DNA of 64,000 nt from Granulosicoccaceae bacterium (GTDB taxonomy: Bacteria > Pseudomonadota > Gammaproteobacteria > Granulosicoccales > Granulosicoccaceae): the NCBI GenBank assembly GCA_020629835.1, contig JAHDCO010000015.1:1-64000 (forward strand). Reading direction: 5' to 3'. The translations under genes and the position numbers were made by a program. Shown in pieces: positions 43,394-52,208 of the stretch. Each line of letters begins with the position of its first letter. Position 1 is the stretch's first letter. The notes below the pieces were generated by a model. The model made no database searches. It was not told the DNA's origin and was given only the letters and a program-made list of their open reading frames with translations.

Positions 43394-44854
43394 ATGAGAC
43401 GCCGCCGCGACGCAAAAATTGTCGCCACCATTGGTCCTGCCAGTAATTCAAAAGCCGTTATCTCCCAATTATTCGCAGCCGGTATTGATGTATTCCGGCT
43501 GAATTTCAGTCATGGGACGCATCAAGATCACGCAACGGTCCATCAGTTCATCCGTGAAGTAGAACTAGAGACTGGCCGGCCTATTGGAATATTGGCTGAC
43601 CTCCAGGGTCCTAAGTTACGCGTGGGTCAATTCGCCAACGGTAAAGAGACGCTGAGTGTTGGACAACGGTTTCGCCTGGATATGGATGCGGCCCCTGGCA
43701 CGGCCGAACGTGTGCAGTTGCCCCACCCCGAAATATTTGCAGCCGTTGAAGACGGGGCAAATTTGCTGGTTAACGACGGCAAGATTCGTTTACGGGTTGT
43801 GTCTCACGGCGATGACTTCGCTGAAACGGAAGTGGTTGTTGGCGGCGTCATCAGCAACAACAAAGGCGTAAATGTTCCAGATCTGTATTTACCTATTTCA
43901 CCACTGACTGAAAAAGACCGCACCGATTTAACGTATGCGTTAAGCCTCGGAGTGGATTGGGTTGCGATGTCGTTTGTACAACGCCCCGAAGACATGGTGG
44001 AACTGCGGGGGCTGGTAGACGGTAAAGCCGCCATCATGGCCAAAATGGAAAAGCCTTCTGCGATTAATCACCTGACCGATATCATCGATCTGTCGGACGG
44101 CATTATGGTGGCGCGTGGAGATCTTGGCGTGGAGATGCCGCAGGAAAAAGTGCCTGTTGTGCAGAAGAAACTGCTAAGGCGTGCGCGCCTGGCCGGAAAG
44201 CCTGTCATTGTGGCTACACAGATGCTCGAATCGATGATTCATTCGCCGGTTCCCACACGTGCAGAATCATCGGATGTAGCAACGGCTGCTTACGATGGTG
44301 CCGATGCCGTCATGTTATCGGCAGAAACTGCGGCAGGCGATTTTCCTGTGGAAGCCGCCACAGCGATGGACCGAATTCTGATCGAAGTGGAACGCGACCC
44401 ACACTACCGTCGGGTGATTTCCGCTGCTTCTCCGACGCCAGGCGACACGGCGGCCGATGCAATCACTTCATCCCTGTCACATATTGCAGGAGTTTTGCCG
44501 CTTGCGGCTGTTTTTACCTATACTGAGTCAGGTTTTTCAGCGTTTCGTGCGGCCCGAGAAAGGCCAGAGGCACCGCTTATCGGTTGCACTCCGCATCAAG
44601 CAACTGCCCGGCGGTTGGCGTTGGTTTGGGGCGTGCATGCGGTGCTTTCTGACGAAATGAGCAACGTGGATGAAATGGTGTCGAACGCCATTAACATCAC
44701 AATGCGAGAAGGCTTTGGTGAGCTTGGGATGATCATCGCTATCACCGCCGGTATGCCGTTCGGAAGAACGGGTACCACCAACATGTTGAGGTTAACTCGA
44801 TTGAAGGTGTTGGATGGCGACGGTAATACGCACGACGACATCTCTATGGGTTAA
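43394..44854 (+). CDS. pyk: Pyruvate kinase
   Basis: A 486-residue glycolytic enzyme converting PEP and ADP to pyruvate and ATP. The N-terminal strand AKIVATIGPAS and substrate motif RLNFSHG are present. The B domain lies at about 70-170. The signature MAKMEKPSAINHL and MVARGDLGVEMP cover the active site, and QMLESMI and AAYDGADAVMLSAETAAGDFP follow. The basic start MRRRRDAKIVATIG fits the proteobacterial PykA type. The GAG of GACGAGATT is a possible ribosome site 11 bases ahead. A HexR box lies just upstream, fitting Entner-Doudoroff control. The FecR/LysM gene follows after 35 bases. Confidence 0.96.
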   Translation: MRRRRDAKIVATIGPASNSKAVISQLFAAGIDVFRLNFSHGTHQDHATVHQFIREVELETGRPIGILADLQGPKLRVGQFANGKETLSVGQRFRLDMDAAPGTAERVQLPHPEIFAAVEDGANLLVNDGKIRLRVVSHGDDFAETEVVVGGVISNNKGVNVPDLYLPISPLTEKDRTDLTYALSLGVDWVAMSFVQRPEDMVELRGLVDGKAAIMAKMEKPSAINHLTDIIDLSDGIMVARGDLGVEMPQEKVPVVQKKLLRRARLAGKPVIVATQMLESMIHSPVPTRAESSDVATAAYDGADAVMLSAETAAGDFPVEAATAMDRILIEVERDPHYRRVISAASPTPGDTAADAITSSLSHIAGVLPLAAVFTYTESGFSAFRAARERPEAPLIGCTPHQATARRLALVWGVHAVLSDEMSNVDEMVSNAINITMREGFGELGMIIAITAGMPFGRTGTTNMLRLTRLKVLDGDGNTHDDISMG

Positions 44855-44889
44855 CAGTCAAACTGTCGCAGCAAACGGCAGGAGTTAGG

Positions 44890-46296
44890 ATGAGCACGCA
44901 CATTAACGACGAGGCACATACAGTGATTTCGCGCGCCTCGGCACCGCTTGCCTTGCTGCTGCCTGGTGTAAGACATGCAATGCGGCACGTAGGCGCAAGT
45001 TTGCCTTGCGCTTTGCTTGCCACGCTTGTGGGCTTCAGTGCTGCCAACACGACGGTATATGCCCAGACAGACACAGCCGAAGACGTCCAACGCTTCATCC
45101 GTACCATCACCATACGTCCGGGTGACACGCTCACACACATCGCGTTGCGTGAGCTTGGAGATGAAGCAAGAGCACGCGAAATCGCCGATTTAAACGGCTT
45201 GGGTATTAACGACATATTAAAGCCCGGTGACGCTCTACAGATACCAGGCGAACTGCCAGTGCGTGATGAGTTTGCGCGTGTGTTGTTTACCAAAGGCTTT
45301 GTACAGATCAATGGCAATGCAGCCCAGCCCGATGATGAACTGCGGCTTAACGACGCCATTGAAACCGGCGCCACGGGCTACGCCAGTTTGACGTTTGAAT
45401 CGGGTACCTTAATTAACTTACATCCAAATACGTTGGCAAGAATCGTTACCTTGCATTGTCAGTCGCAGGACGACACCTGTGTCATCGAAATGGCCACCGA
45501 CAAGGGCCAGCTAACCACCGACGTACGACGTAACCGCAGCCAGCCAACCGACTTTCGCGTGCAAACACCTTATGCTTCTGCGGCGGTGCGGGGTACGGTG
45601 TTCGACATTGATGCTGACGATAATGGTCTTCGTATTGGCGTAACAGAAGGTGCCATCGCTCTCAGTACAGAAGAAGACAACCAAGGCGTTGAGCTGGATA
45701 CGGGTTTTGGATCGGTAAACGCACCGGGTGCGCCGTTGGGCGAACCGATTGCGCTCTTACCCGCCCCGGTTTTTCGTTATGTACCACCGCGCATTGCCAC
45801 AGGCGATACCTTACGTTGGTTTGGTTTAACTGAAACGCCACGTTATACCGTGCAAATCGCTGCATCGCCCAATGGCGTTGGCATTGCGTACGACACATCC
45901 GTAACAGCCGACGCGTTCACGTTGGAAGACGATATCCCCATCGGCGATTACTCGGTATTGCTGCGCGCGATCGACATTAATGGCCTCAGGGGTTTTACCG
46001 CGACAAGCCCGATCACAGTGGCACTGACCGACGTCAGCCTGCCCGAAGTCAATACGTCCATTGCCCGAGAGGCAGGTAACTTTCGTGTGCGCGTAGAAGG
46101 CGCACCAGAAAACATTCAGGGCTTTGAAATTCAACTGGCAACCGATGAAGACTTTTCAGACCCCGTCAGTGTGGACGTAGACGCCACTGGCGATGCAATA
46201 GTAAGAGTAGGAAGCGACAGCCTGTTTGCGCGTTCTCGTATTCTGATGAGTCGCACGGTAGTGGGTCCGTACGGGCCAGCAGCTCAGGTCGAGTAA
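44890..46296 (+). CDS. LysM-FecR domain exported protein
   Basis: A 468-residue exported protein. The hydrophobic segment ALLATLVGFSAANTTVYAQ is a signal peptide after an unusually long N terminus (about 35 residues). A LysM domain (about 70-116: RPGDTLTHIALRELGD ... LKPGDALQIP) probably binds peptidoglycan. A FecR domain (about 145-265) includes TPYASAAVRGTVFDIDAD. Two Ig-like domains (about 290-460) end the protein. AGGAG precedes the ATG by 7 bases. Such LysM-FecR proteins often sit beside CHASE2 adenylate cyclases, but none is here. It is co-directional with pyk (35-base gap). Confidence 0.87.
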   Translation: MSTHINDEAHTVISRASAPLALLLPGVRHAMRHVGASLPCALLATLVGFSAANTTVYAQTDTAEDVQRFIRTITIRPGDTLTHIALRELGDEARAREIADLNGLGINDILKPGDALQIPGELPVRDEFARVLFTKGFVQINGNAAQPDDELRLNDAIETGATGYASLTFESGTLINLHPNTLARIVTLHCQSQDDTCVIEMATDKGQLTTDVRRNRSQPTDFRVQTPYASAAVRGTVFDIDADDNGLRIGVTEGAIALSTEEDNQGVELDTGFGSVNAPGAPLGEPIALLPAPVFRYVPPRIATGDTLRWFGLTETPRYTVQIAASPNGVGIAYDTSVTADAFTLEDDIPIGDYSVLLRAIDINGLRGFTATSPITVALTDVSLPEVNTSIAREAGNFRVRVEGAPENIQGFEIQLATDEDFSDPVSVDVDATGDAIVRVGSDSLFARSRILMSRTVVGPYGPAAQVE

Positions 46297-46306
46297 AACG
46301 TTATCG

Positions 46307-47149
46307 TTAGTTCTTCGATTTAACAAAGCGCGAGTCAATGGCACGACGCGCTTTGGCCAACTGCTGCAGCATGTCTTCACCACCTTTTACTGCAATACCC
46401 ACGGCCAGTATGTCGAGAATCATCATCTGTCCGATCCGGGATTTAACTGGCGAAAAAATATCGCTGTCTTCGATTAGATCCACCGATAAATGAACATCGC
46501 TGCTCTCTGCAAGCGGGGATTTAGTTGCGGTAACTGAGATTACTTTGGCGCGCGCTTTTTTTGCGATATCCACTGCGCTCAGAATGTCGCTACTTCGGCC
46601 GGAATGCGATATGGCCACCATTAACGTTTTTTCGTTATACAGCGCAGCAGCAGACTGTTGAATGTGCGGATCGTTATACGCAATGGCAGGTTTTCCTAAT
46701 CGGAAAAATTTTAGCTGCGCATCTTCGGCCACGATGGCAGAGCCACCCGAGCCATGAAATTCAATTCGCTCGCATTCATCAAATAACCGGATGGCGTCAT
46801 ACAACGCCTGGTCGTTAAATTGATTTTTCATTTGCATCATGGACGCAATGGTGCCGTCAATGATCTTTGATGCAAGCTCTTTACCGGTGTCCTCCGCGGT
46901 GACGTCCTTGTAGAAGAAGGTGCCCCGACTGGCGAGGTCTTGCGCCAGCCGCAACTTAAACTGCTGGAAACCAACACAATCTAAAGCACGACAAAATCGT
47001 ATGACCGTGGGCTCACTAACCGAAGATTTCGCAGCAATAGCTTGTATGGAGGACTGCACGCTGCCATCGGGATCCTCAAGGATCACATCGGCCACTTTTT
47101 GTTCTGATTTTCTCAACCCATCGCGAGCCGAGCGAATTTTAGCGAGCAT
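46307..47149 (-). CDS. hexR: HexR, RpiR-family regulator of central carbon metabolism
   Basis: A 280-residue regulator with an N-terminal RpiR-type helix-turn-helix (KVADVILEDPDGSVQSSIQAIAAKSSVSEPTVIRFCRALDCVGFQQFKLRL, about 20-72 in pieces) and a C-terminal SIS domain (about 125-265) with FHGSGGSAIVAEDAQ and AISHSGRSSDIL. HexR represses or activates Entner-Doudoroff and related genes and is released by KDPG. HexR-like boxes occur before pyk and zwf here. The ATG at 47149 fits the family; a GTG four codons upstream is less likely. It lies 120 bases downstream of pgl on the same strand, where CGGTATACTGAATTACCG (a -10-like TATACT) may give it its own promoter. Confidence 0.93.
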   Translation of the reverse strand: MLAKIRSARDGLRKSEQKVADVILEDPDGSVQSSIQAIAAKSSVSEPTVIRFCRALDCVGFQQFKLRLAQDLASRGTFFYKDVTAEDTGKELASKIIDGTIASMMQMKNQFNDQALYDAIRLFDECERIEFHGSGGSAIVAEDAQLKFFRLGKPAIAYNDPHIQQSAAALYNEKTLMVAISHSGRSSDILSAVDIAKKARAKVISVTATKSPLAESSDVHLSVDLIEDSDIFSPVKSRIGQMMILDILAVGIAVKGGEDMLQQLAKARRAIDSRFVKSKN

Positions 47150-47269
47150 TCGGGTCCACACAGTTCCCCAATCGGTAATTCAGTATACCGTGCCCCAAGC
47201 TACCGGGCAGCAGTAAAACACCGCTGGAGCGATGCGTCAGCTACCACACCGCCCGTTTGGACACGCCCG

Positions 47270-47977
47270 CTAATGCGTGCTGTAAATCGTGATGCGCTGA
47301 TTCGTGGCTTGTAAAAACTGCGCTATGGGATAAGTCGATTGCGCCGGATCGCCGAGCACTTCATCCACCAGCGCACGTTTCTCCTGCCCGCTGATATGCA
47401 GGAACTGGCAGTCCGTGTTCATCAACGCCCTAAGCGTTAAGGTTATTCTGGCCTGAGGCACCGTGCTGGGTTCAACGATGCTAACCAGTGACTGGGTTTC
47501 TGTCATCGCAGCCTCGGTACCCGGTGCATCCGGGAATAACGACGCGGTGTGCCCGTCACCGCCCATACCCAATATCACCACGGTGAACGGTTGTGGCACA
47601 CCCTTTAAGCGTTCATTAACCAGACTGACGCCATCGTGTGGCGTTTTCTGATCCTCATACAAACTGACAAAGGTGGCGCCCGCCGCTTCGTCTTTTAACA
47701 AATGAGTTTTCACAAACGTTGCGTTGCTATCAGAATCGCTCTCCGGCACCCATCGCTCATCAGCAAGCGTTACGGTAACGGCAGACCATGGCAGCGCGCG
47801 TTGACTGAGTGCTTCAAACAACGGCTTTGGCGTACTACCGCCCGACACCACCAACGATGCTTTACCGTCTGCATCTATCGCGCTTTGTAGTTTTTCAACA
47901 ATGGCATCCGCTAGCCGCTGCGCCAGGTCTTCTGCTGAATCCATTTGCACAATGGGTAATTTGCTTGAAGCGCTCAA
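47270..47977 (-). CDS. pgl: 6-phosphogluconolactonase
   Basis: A 235-residue enzyme (DevB type) hydrolysing 6-phosphogluconolactone to 6-phosphogluconate. Motifs SLVVSGGSTPKPLFE, VTLADERWVPESDSDSN and GMGGDGHTASLFPDAP are present. I set the start at TTG 47977: GAGGAG, which overlaps the zwf stop region (GTACGAGGAGTAA), sits at the right distance before it. An ATG at 48007 would overlap zwf more, and an ATG at 47944 would lose conserved residues. This is the second gene of the zwf-pgl-hexR run. Confidence 0.93.
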   Translation of the reverse strand: MSASSKLPIVQMDSAEDLAQRLADAIVEKLQSAIDADGKASLVVSGGSTPKPLFEALSQRALPWSAVTVTLADERWVPESDSDSNATFVKTHLLKDEAAGATFVSLYEDQKTPHDGVSLVNERLKGVPQPFTVVILGMGGDGHTASLFPDAPGTEAAMTETQSLVSIVEPSTVPQARITLTLRALMNTDCQFLHISGQEKRALVDEVLGDPAQSTYPIAQFLQATNQRITIYSTH

Positions 47978-47981
47978 TGAC

Positions 47982-49466
47982 TTACTCCTCGTACCAGCTA
48001 AAGCCATCGCGGCTGATCAAGCTACTTGCAGCCGATGGACCCATGCTGCCTGAACGATAGCCTTTAGGCTTGTACTGAAATTGTTGCCAGGCTTGCTGGA
48101 TAGGGTCGATCCATGCCCATGCCGCAGAGACTTCATCACGCCGCATAAACAGTACCGGATTGCCACGCAAGACATCCACGATCAAACGTTCGTACGCAAT
48201 CATTCGACGCTTTTGAAAAACGTCATTGAAATCCAGATTCAGATGAACCGGGCGCAGCTTTATTTCATCACCCCACGCCTTCACATAGATACGCATGCGA
48301 ATCTCTTCGTTGGGCTGCAGACGAATAATGAGCTGGTTCGGTTCGGATAAACCATCTGCGGTTTCAAAAATGGAATGCGGTACCTTCTTGAAGTTAACGA
48401 TGATCTCGGTTTGCTTTTGTTCCATGCGCTTACCGGTTCGAAGATAAAACGGTACACCTTCCCAACGCCAACTGCCAATCTCTGCTTTTAACGCCACAAA
48501 CGTTTCAGTCGTGCTGTCGTTTGGAATATCGTCATTATCTAAATACCCTGGAACGGTGCCACTTTCATAAGCCCCGCCTTTGTACTGCCCACGAACGGTG
48601 TTTTCAATCACGTCTCGTCCCACTAACGGTTTCAACGCACGTAAGACTTTTATTTTTTCATCGCGTACAGCGTCAGGGTCTACGCTGACGGGCGGCTCCA
48701 TGGTTAATATCACTAACAACTGCAGTAAGTGGTTTTGCACCATGTCGCGCAATGCGCCGGTTTGATCGTAGAACCGACCTCGGCTGTCTACCCCCAGACT
48801 TTCAGCAATGGTGATTTGCACATCACTGATGCGTTCGTTTCGCCACAGCGGTTCAAAAAGCGCGTTACCAAAACGCAGCGCCATTAAATTCTGAACCGTC
48901 TCTTTACCCAGGTAATGATCGATTCGAAAGATTTGCGTTTCATCAAACACGGCCGCTAAATCGTCGTTGATTTTATCCGCTGACTCCTGGTCACGGCCCA
49001 GCGGTTTTTCAAGCGCTACTCGACTTTGCGGCGTTATCAAACCCGCTTCGTTTACACCGTCGGTTATGGCCGTAAACAAGCTCGGCGCAACTGATAGATA
49101 AAACACACGCACGTGTGATTCACGTCCGTCCAGCAAGTCTTTTAACTTGGCGTAATCGCTTTGATCGGTTACATCGATTTTTAAATACAGAACACGATCC
49201 AGGAATGCCTGCCACTGCGCGTCATCAAAATGATCGGCATCAATATGCTGCTTCGATTCTTCTTCTAAAAATTTCCGAAACTCGTCTGAGTCCATTTCCG
49301 AACGAGCGGCGCAGATGATGCGCCCATCCTCAGGCAACTGATCAGCACAATGTCTGAAATACAGCGCCGGCAGCAACTTGCGAACGGATAAGTCACCCGT
49401 ACCACCAAATAGGATGAAGTCGAACGGTTCCACCGGACTGTCGGTAAAATCTGCAGATGCAATCAT
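47982..49466 (-). CDS. zwf: Glucose-6-phosphate 1-dehydrogenase
   Basis: A 494-residue NADP-linked enzyme opening the Entner-Doudoroff and pentose phosphate routes. The cofactor site is LFGGTGDLSVRKLLPALY (about 17-34), and the substrate site is RIDHYLGKETVQN (about 185-197). EKPLG and the C-terminal domain are intact. I choose the ATG at 49466 because it matches the family N terminus and leaves the HexR box (49507-49521) upstream. The ATG at 49553 would put that box within the coding sequence. The gene diverges from edd, and its end carries the ribosome site for pgl. Confidence 0.96.
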   Translation of the reverse strand: MIASADFTDSPVEPFDFILFGGTGDLSVRKLLPALYFRHCADQLPEDGRIICAARSEMDSDEFRKFLEEESKQHIDADHFDDAQWQAFLDRVLYLKIDVTDQSDYAKLKDLLDGRESHVRVFYLSVAPSLFTAITDGVNEAGLITPQSRVALEKPLGRDQESADKINDDLAAVFDETQIFRIDHYLGKETVQNLMALRFGNALFEPLWRNERISDVQITIAESLGVDSRGRFYDQTGALRDMVQNHLLQLLVILTMEPPVSVDPDAVRDEKIKVLRALKPLVGRDVIENTVRGQYKGGAYESGTVPGYLDNDDIPNDSTTETFVALKAEIGSWRWEGVPFYLRTGKRMEQKQTEIIVNFKKVPHSIFETADGLSEPNQLIIRLQPNEEIRMRIYVKAWGDEIKLRPVHLNLDFNDVFQKRRMIAYERLIVDVLRGNPVLFMRRDEVSAAWAWIDPIQQAWQQFQYKPKGYRSGSMGPSAASSLISRDGFSWYEE

Positions 49467-49506
49467 GAAGGTTTTTTCGTTTAAGGGCGCATTCACCCAC
49501 AATGGA

Positions 49507-49521
49507 CGTAATTTTACTACA
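49507..49521. promoter_or_regulatory. HexR box upstream of zwf
   Basis: CGTAATTTTACTACA (on the minus strand TGTAGTAAAATTACG) matches the HexR consensus TGTARTWWWAYTACA at 14 of 15 positions. It lies 41 bases before the zwf ATG, within the 217-base divergent region shared with edd. A half-site TGTAGTAA occurs at about 49586 nearer edd, but its other half does not match. Confidence 0.78.
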
Positions 49522-49683
49522 GGAATTTCCCACCGGCTTTGCCATTTGGTCAATGTAGAACGCCGTAGGCTGTGCCATCATGTAGTAACTTTCTTACCGA
49601 ATGCGCTTTTAGTCAGTTGGTTTCTACGCTAAACACTCGGTCTGCACGTATCTATCTGAATTCTACTGAATTGCCTGGAACCC

Positions 49684-51507
49684 ATGCCGAAATTGCACGC
49701 TACCGTTGAAAAAGTTACTGAGCGCGTCATTAAGCGCAGTGAGGGCCCACGTTCTGCGTATCTGGCGCAAATTGAAGCCGCCCGCAGCCAAAAAACCACC
49801 CGCACCCGCCTGTCCTGCACCAACATCGCTCACGCCGTTGCCGCGGTACCGGCTAACGATAAGTTGGTATTGCACGCCGAACGCGCCCCGAATCTGGGCA
49901 TTGTGACCAGCTACAACGACATGCTGTCCGCGCATCAGCCGTTTGAAACGTTCCCCGAACGAATCAAGCAGGCGGTTCGCCGCATGGGTGCCACAGCTCA
50001 GGTAGCCGGTGGTACGCCTGCTATGTGTGACGGCGTGACTCAGGGCCAGCCGGGTATGGAGTTGTCGCTGTTCAGTCGTGATGTCATCGCCATGTCCACC
50101 GCCATTGCCCTATCCCACGACATGTTCGATGCCGGTGTGTACCTCGGCGTCTGCGACAAGATTGTGCCGGGACTGTTAATGGGCGCACTGACGTTTGGTC
50201 ACTTACCGGCAGTCTTTATTCCAGCGGGGCCCATGACTACCGGCGCATCAAACAAAGAAAAAGCGGAAATTCGTCAGCGCTTCGCGACCGGCGATGCCAC
50301 GCGTCAGGAGTTGTTGGAATCTGAGAGTCGGTCCTACCATGGGCCTGGCACCTGTACGTTCTATGGCACAGCCAACAGCAATCAAATGCTGATGGAGTTC
50401 ATGGGGCTGCACTTGCCGGGTGCTGCGTTCATAAACCCGGGCACACCGCTGCGTGATGCATTAACCGAAGCCGCCGCGGTTCGCGCCTTATCCATCACCG
50501 ACCGGGGCAATGAATACACGCCAGTGGGAAAAGTGATTAGCGAAAAATCGATGATTAACGGACTGGTTGGCCTGCTGGCGACGAGCGGGTCAACCAATCA
50601 TACGATGCATCTGGTTGCGATCGCAAAGATGGCAGGCATCATCATTGACTGGGATGACTTTGATGAGCTTAGCCATGTGGTGCCATTGCTAACGCACGTT
50701 TACCCAAGCGGCAGCGCAGACGTCAATGAGTTCCACGCAGCGGGCGGACTGGGCCTGGTCATGCGCGAGTTGCTGGGGGCGGGATTACTGCACGACGATG
50801 TAACAACGGTCGCCGGCGACGGTGGATTATCCCAATACACTCAAGAACCCTGGCTTGATAATGACGATCTATCATGGCGGGACGGTCCGGAAAAGCCGCT
50901 GGATGAAACGATCGTTACAACCATGGACAAGCCGTTTCAAGCCGATGGGGGCTTGAGGCTAATGCACGGTAACTTAGGCCGCGCTGTTATCAAGACATCG
51001 GCTCTGGCGGATGATGCCCGGGTAATTGAAGCGCCTGCAGTGGTATTCCACTCGCAAGCCGCTCTAACCAAAGCGTTTGAAGCGGGCGAATTAGAGCGCG
51101 ACCTTATCGCGGTTGTGAAGTGCCAGGGACCCCGAGCGAACGGCATGCCCGAGCTACACAAAATGACACCGCCATTAGGTGTGCTTATGGATCGGGGATT
51201 TAAAGTCGCGCTGGTGACCGACGGCAGAATGTCAGGGGCATCCGGCAAAGTCCCTGCGGCCATTCATGTGTCTCCAGAATGCGTGTTAGGTGGCCCACTG
51301 GGTAAAGTTCAAACCGGCGATATCATCCGTTTAGACACACACACCGGTGAAATGAACGCGTTGGTGAATGAAACCGTTTGGAAAGAACGCGATGCGGACT
51401 TGCCTGATTTATCTGCCAACCAGGCCGACACGGGACGCGAGCTGTTTAAAACGGCACGACAAACTGTAACCAGTGCAGAGAGCGGCGCAATTAGCTTATT
51501 GGGCTGA
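49684..51507 (+). CDS. edd: Phosphogluconate dehydratase
   Basis: A 607-residue iron-sulfur dehydratase (IlvD/Edd family) converting 6-phosphogluconate to KDPG. The cluster cysteines lie in conserved contexts: [31 protein letters not shown] and [15 protein letters not shown]. The C-terminal [20 protein letters not shown] is typical. The length matches the family. The start has TGGAA 8 bases upstream. It is divergent from zwf and is followed by eda after 54 bases. HexR control is likely from the shared intergenic box, though that box is nearer zwf. Confidence 0.97.
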   Translation: MPKLHATVEKVTERVIKRSEGPRSAYLAQIEAARSQKTTRTRLSCTNIAHAVAAVPANDKLVLHAERAPNLGIVTSYNDMLSAHQPFETFPERIKQAVRRMGATAQVAGGTPAMCDGVTQGQPGMELSLFSRDVIAMSTAIALSHDMFDAGVYLGVCDKIVPGLLMGALTFGHLPAVFIPAGPMTTGASNKEKAEIRQRFATGDATRQELLESESRSYHGPGTCTFYGTANSNQMLMEFMGLHLPGAAFINPGTPLRDALTEAAAVRALSITDRGNEYTPVGKVISEKSMINGLVGLLATSGSTNHTMHLVAIAKMAGIIIDWDDFDELSHVVPLLTHVYPSGSADVNEFHAAGGLGLVMRELLGAGLLHDDVTTVAGDGGLSQYTQEPWLDNDDLSWRDGPEKPLDETIVTTMDKPFQADGGLRLMHGNLGRAVIKTSALADDARVIEAPAVVFHSQAALTKAFEAGELERDLIAVVKCQGPRANGMPELHKMTPPLGVLMDRGFKVALVTDGRMSGASGKVPAAIHVSPECVLGGPLGKVQTGDIIRLDTHTGEMNALVNETVWKERDADLPDLSANQADTGRELFKTARQTVTSAESGAISLLG

Positions 51508-51561
51508 TGGCGTTTCAGCACCATTACATAACCCATCTCTTATCAAGACAAACCTATATCT

Positions 51562-52182
51562 ATGAAAGCTCGCGATCTTATGAACATGGCACCGGTCATA
51601 CCGGTGATTGTGGTACACGACGTTTCCACCGCTGTACCCTTGGCAGAGAGCTTAGTGGCCGGCGGGTTACCGGTACTGGAAGTAACGCTGCGAACGCCTG
51701 TAGCTATGGACGCCATGCGCGCAATGCAAGCCGTAAAGGGCGCTGTGGTGGGAGTGGGTACAGCCATCAGCGGTGACGATTTAAAAGCGGCAAAAGATGC
51801 CGGCGCTCAGTTCGCTGTCAGTCCCGGGTTTACCGAAGAACTTGGTCGTACGGCGTTGGATATTGATATGCCGTTACTGCCGGGTATTGCAAATTCAGCT
51901 GACATCATGCGAGCGCACGCACTGGGTTTTAAAGAACTTAAATTCTTTCCTGCGTCGCAAGCCGGTGGCCCAAGCATGCTTAAAGCCCTGGGCGGCCCCT
52001 TCGTGGACGCAGCATTTTGCCCAACGGGCGGTGTCTCAATCGACAACGCTAACGACTATTTATCGTTACCGAATGTGTTGTGTGTGGGCGGATCCTGGGT
52101 AGCGCCAAAAGCGTTAATCGATGCCGGCGATTGGGCTGGAATCGAATCCTTAGCGAAGACAGCTTCACAACTTCCTCGTTGA
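51562..52182 (+). CDS. eda: KDPG aldolase
   Basis: A 206-residue class I aldolase that splits KDPG into pyruvate and glyceraldehyde 3-phosphate. The Schiff-base lysine is in FKELKFFPAS (about Lys133), the conserved Glu is in LEVTLRTP (about Glu43), and GTGGV-type phosphate binding is CPTGGVSIDNA. The enzyme can also accept 2-keto-4-hydroxyglutarate in known members. Its ATG is preceded by AAACCTATATCT with no strong ribosome site. Together with edd it completes the pathway, and it could also take 2-keto-3-deoxy-acids formed by the UxaA-type operon only after phosphorylation, for which no kinase is seen here. Confidence 0.96.
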   Translation: MKARDLMNMAPVIPVIVVHDVSTAVPLAESLVAGGLPVLEVTLRTPVAMDAMRAMQAVKGAVVGVGTAISGDDLKAAKDAGAQFAVSPGFTEELGRTALDIDMPLLPGIANSADIMRAHALGFKELKFFPASQAGGPSMLKALGGPFVDAAFCPTGGVSIDNANDYLSLPNVLCVGGSWVAPKALIDAGDWAGIESLAKTASQLPR

Positions 52183-52208
52183 TCGCTGCGTAGGCTGAAT
52201 ACACAGCG

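Noticed and set aside
49586-49600. Second HexR box next to edd
   Set aside because: Only the half-site TGTAGTAA matches; the second half does not fit the consensus.
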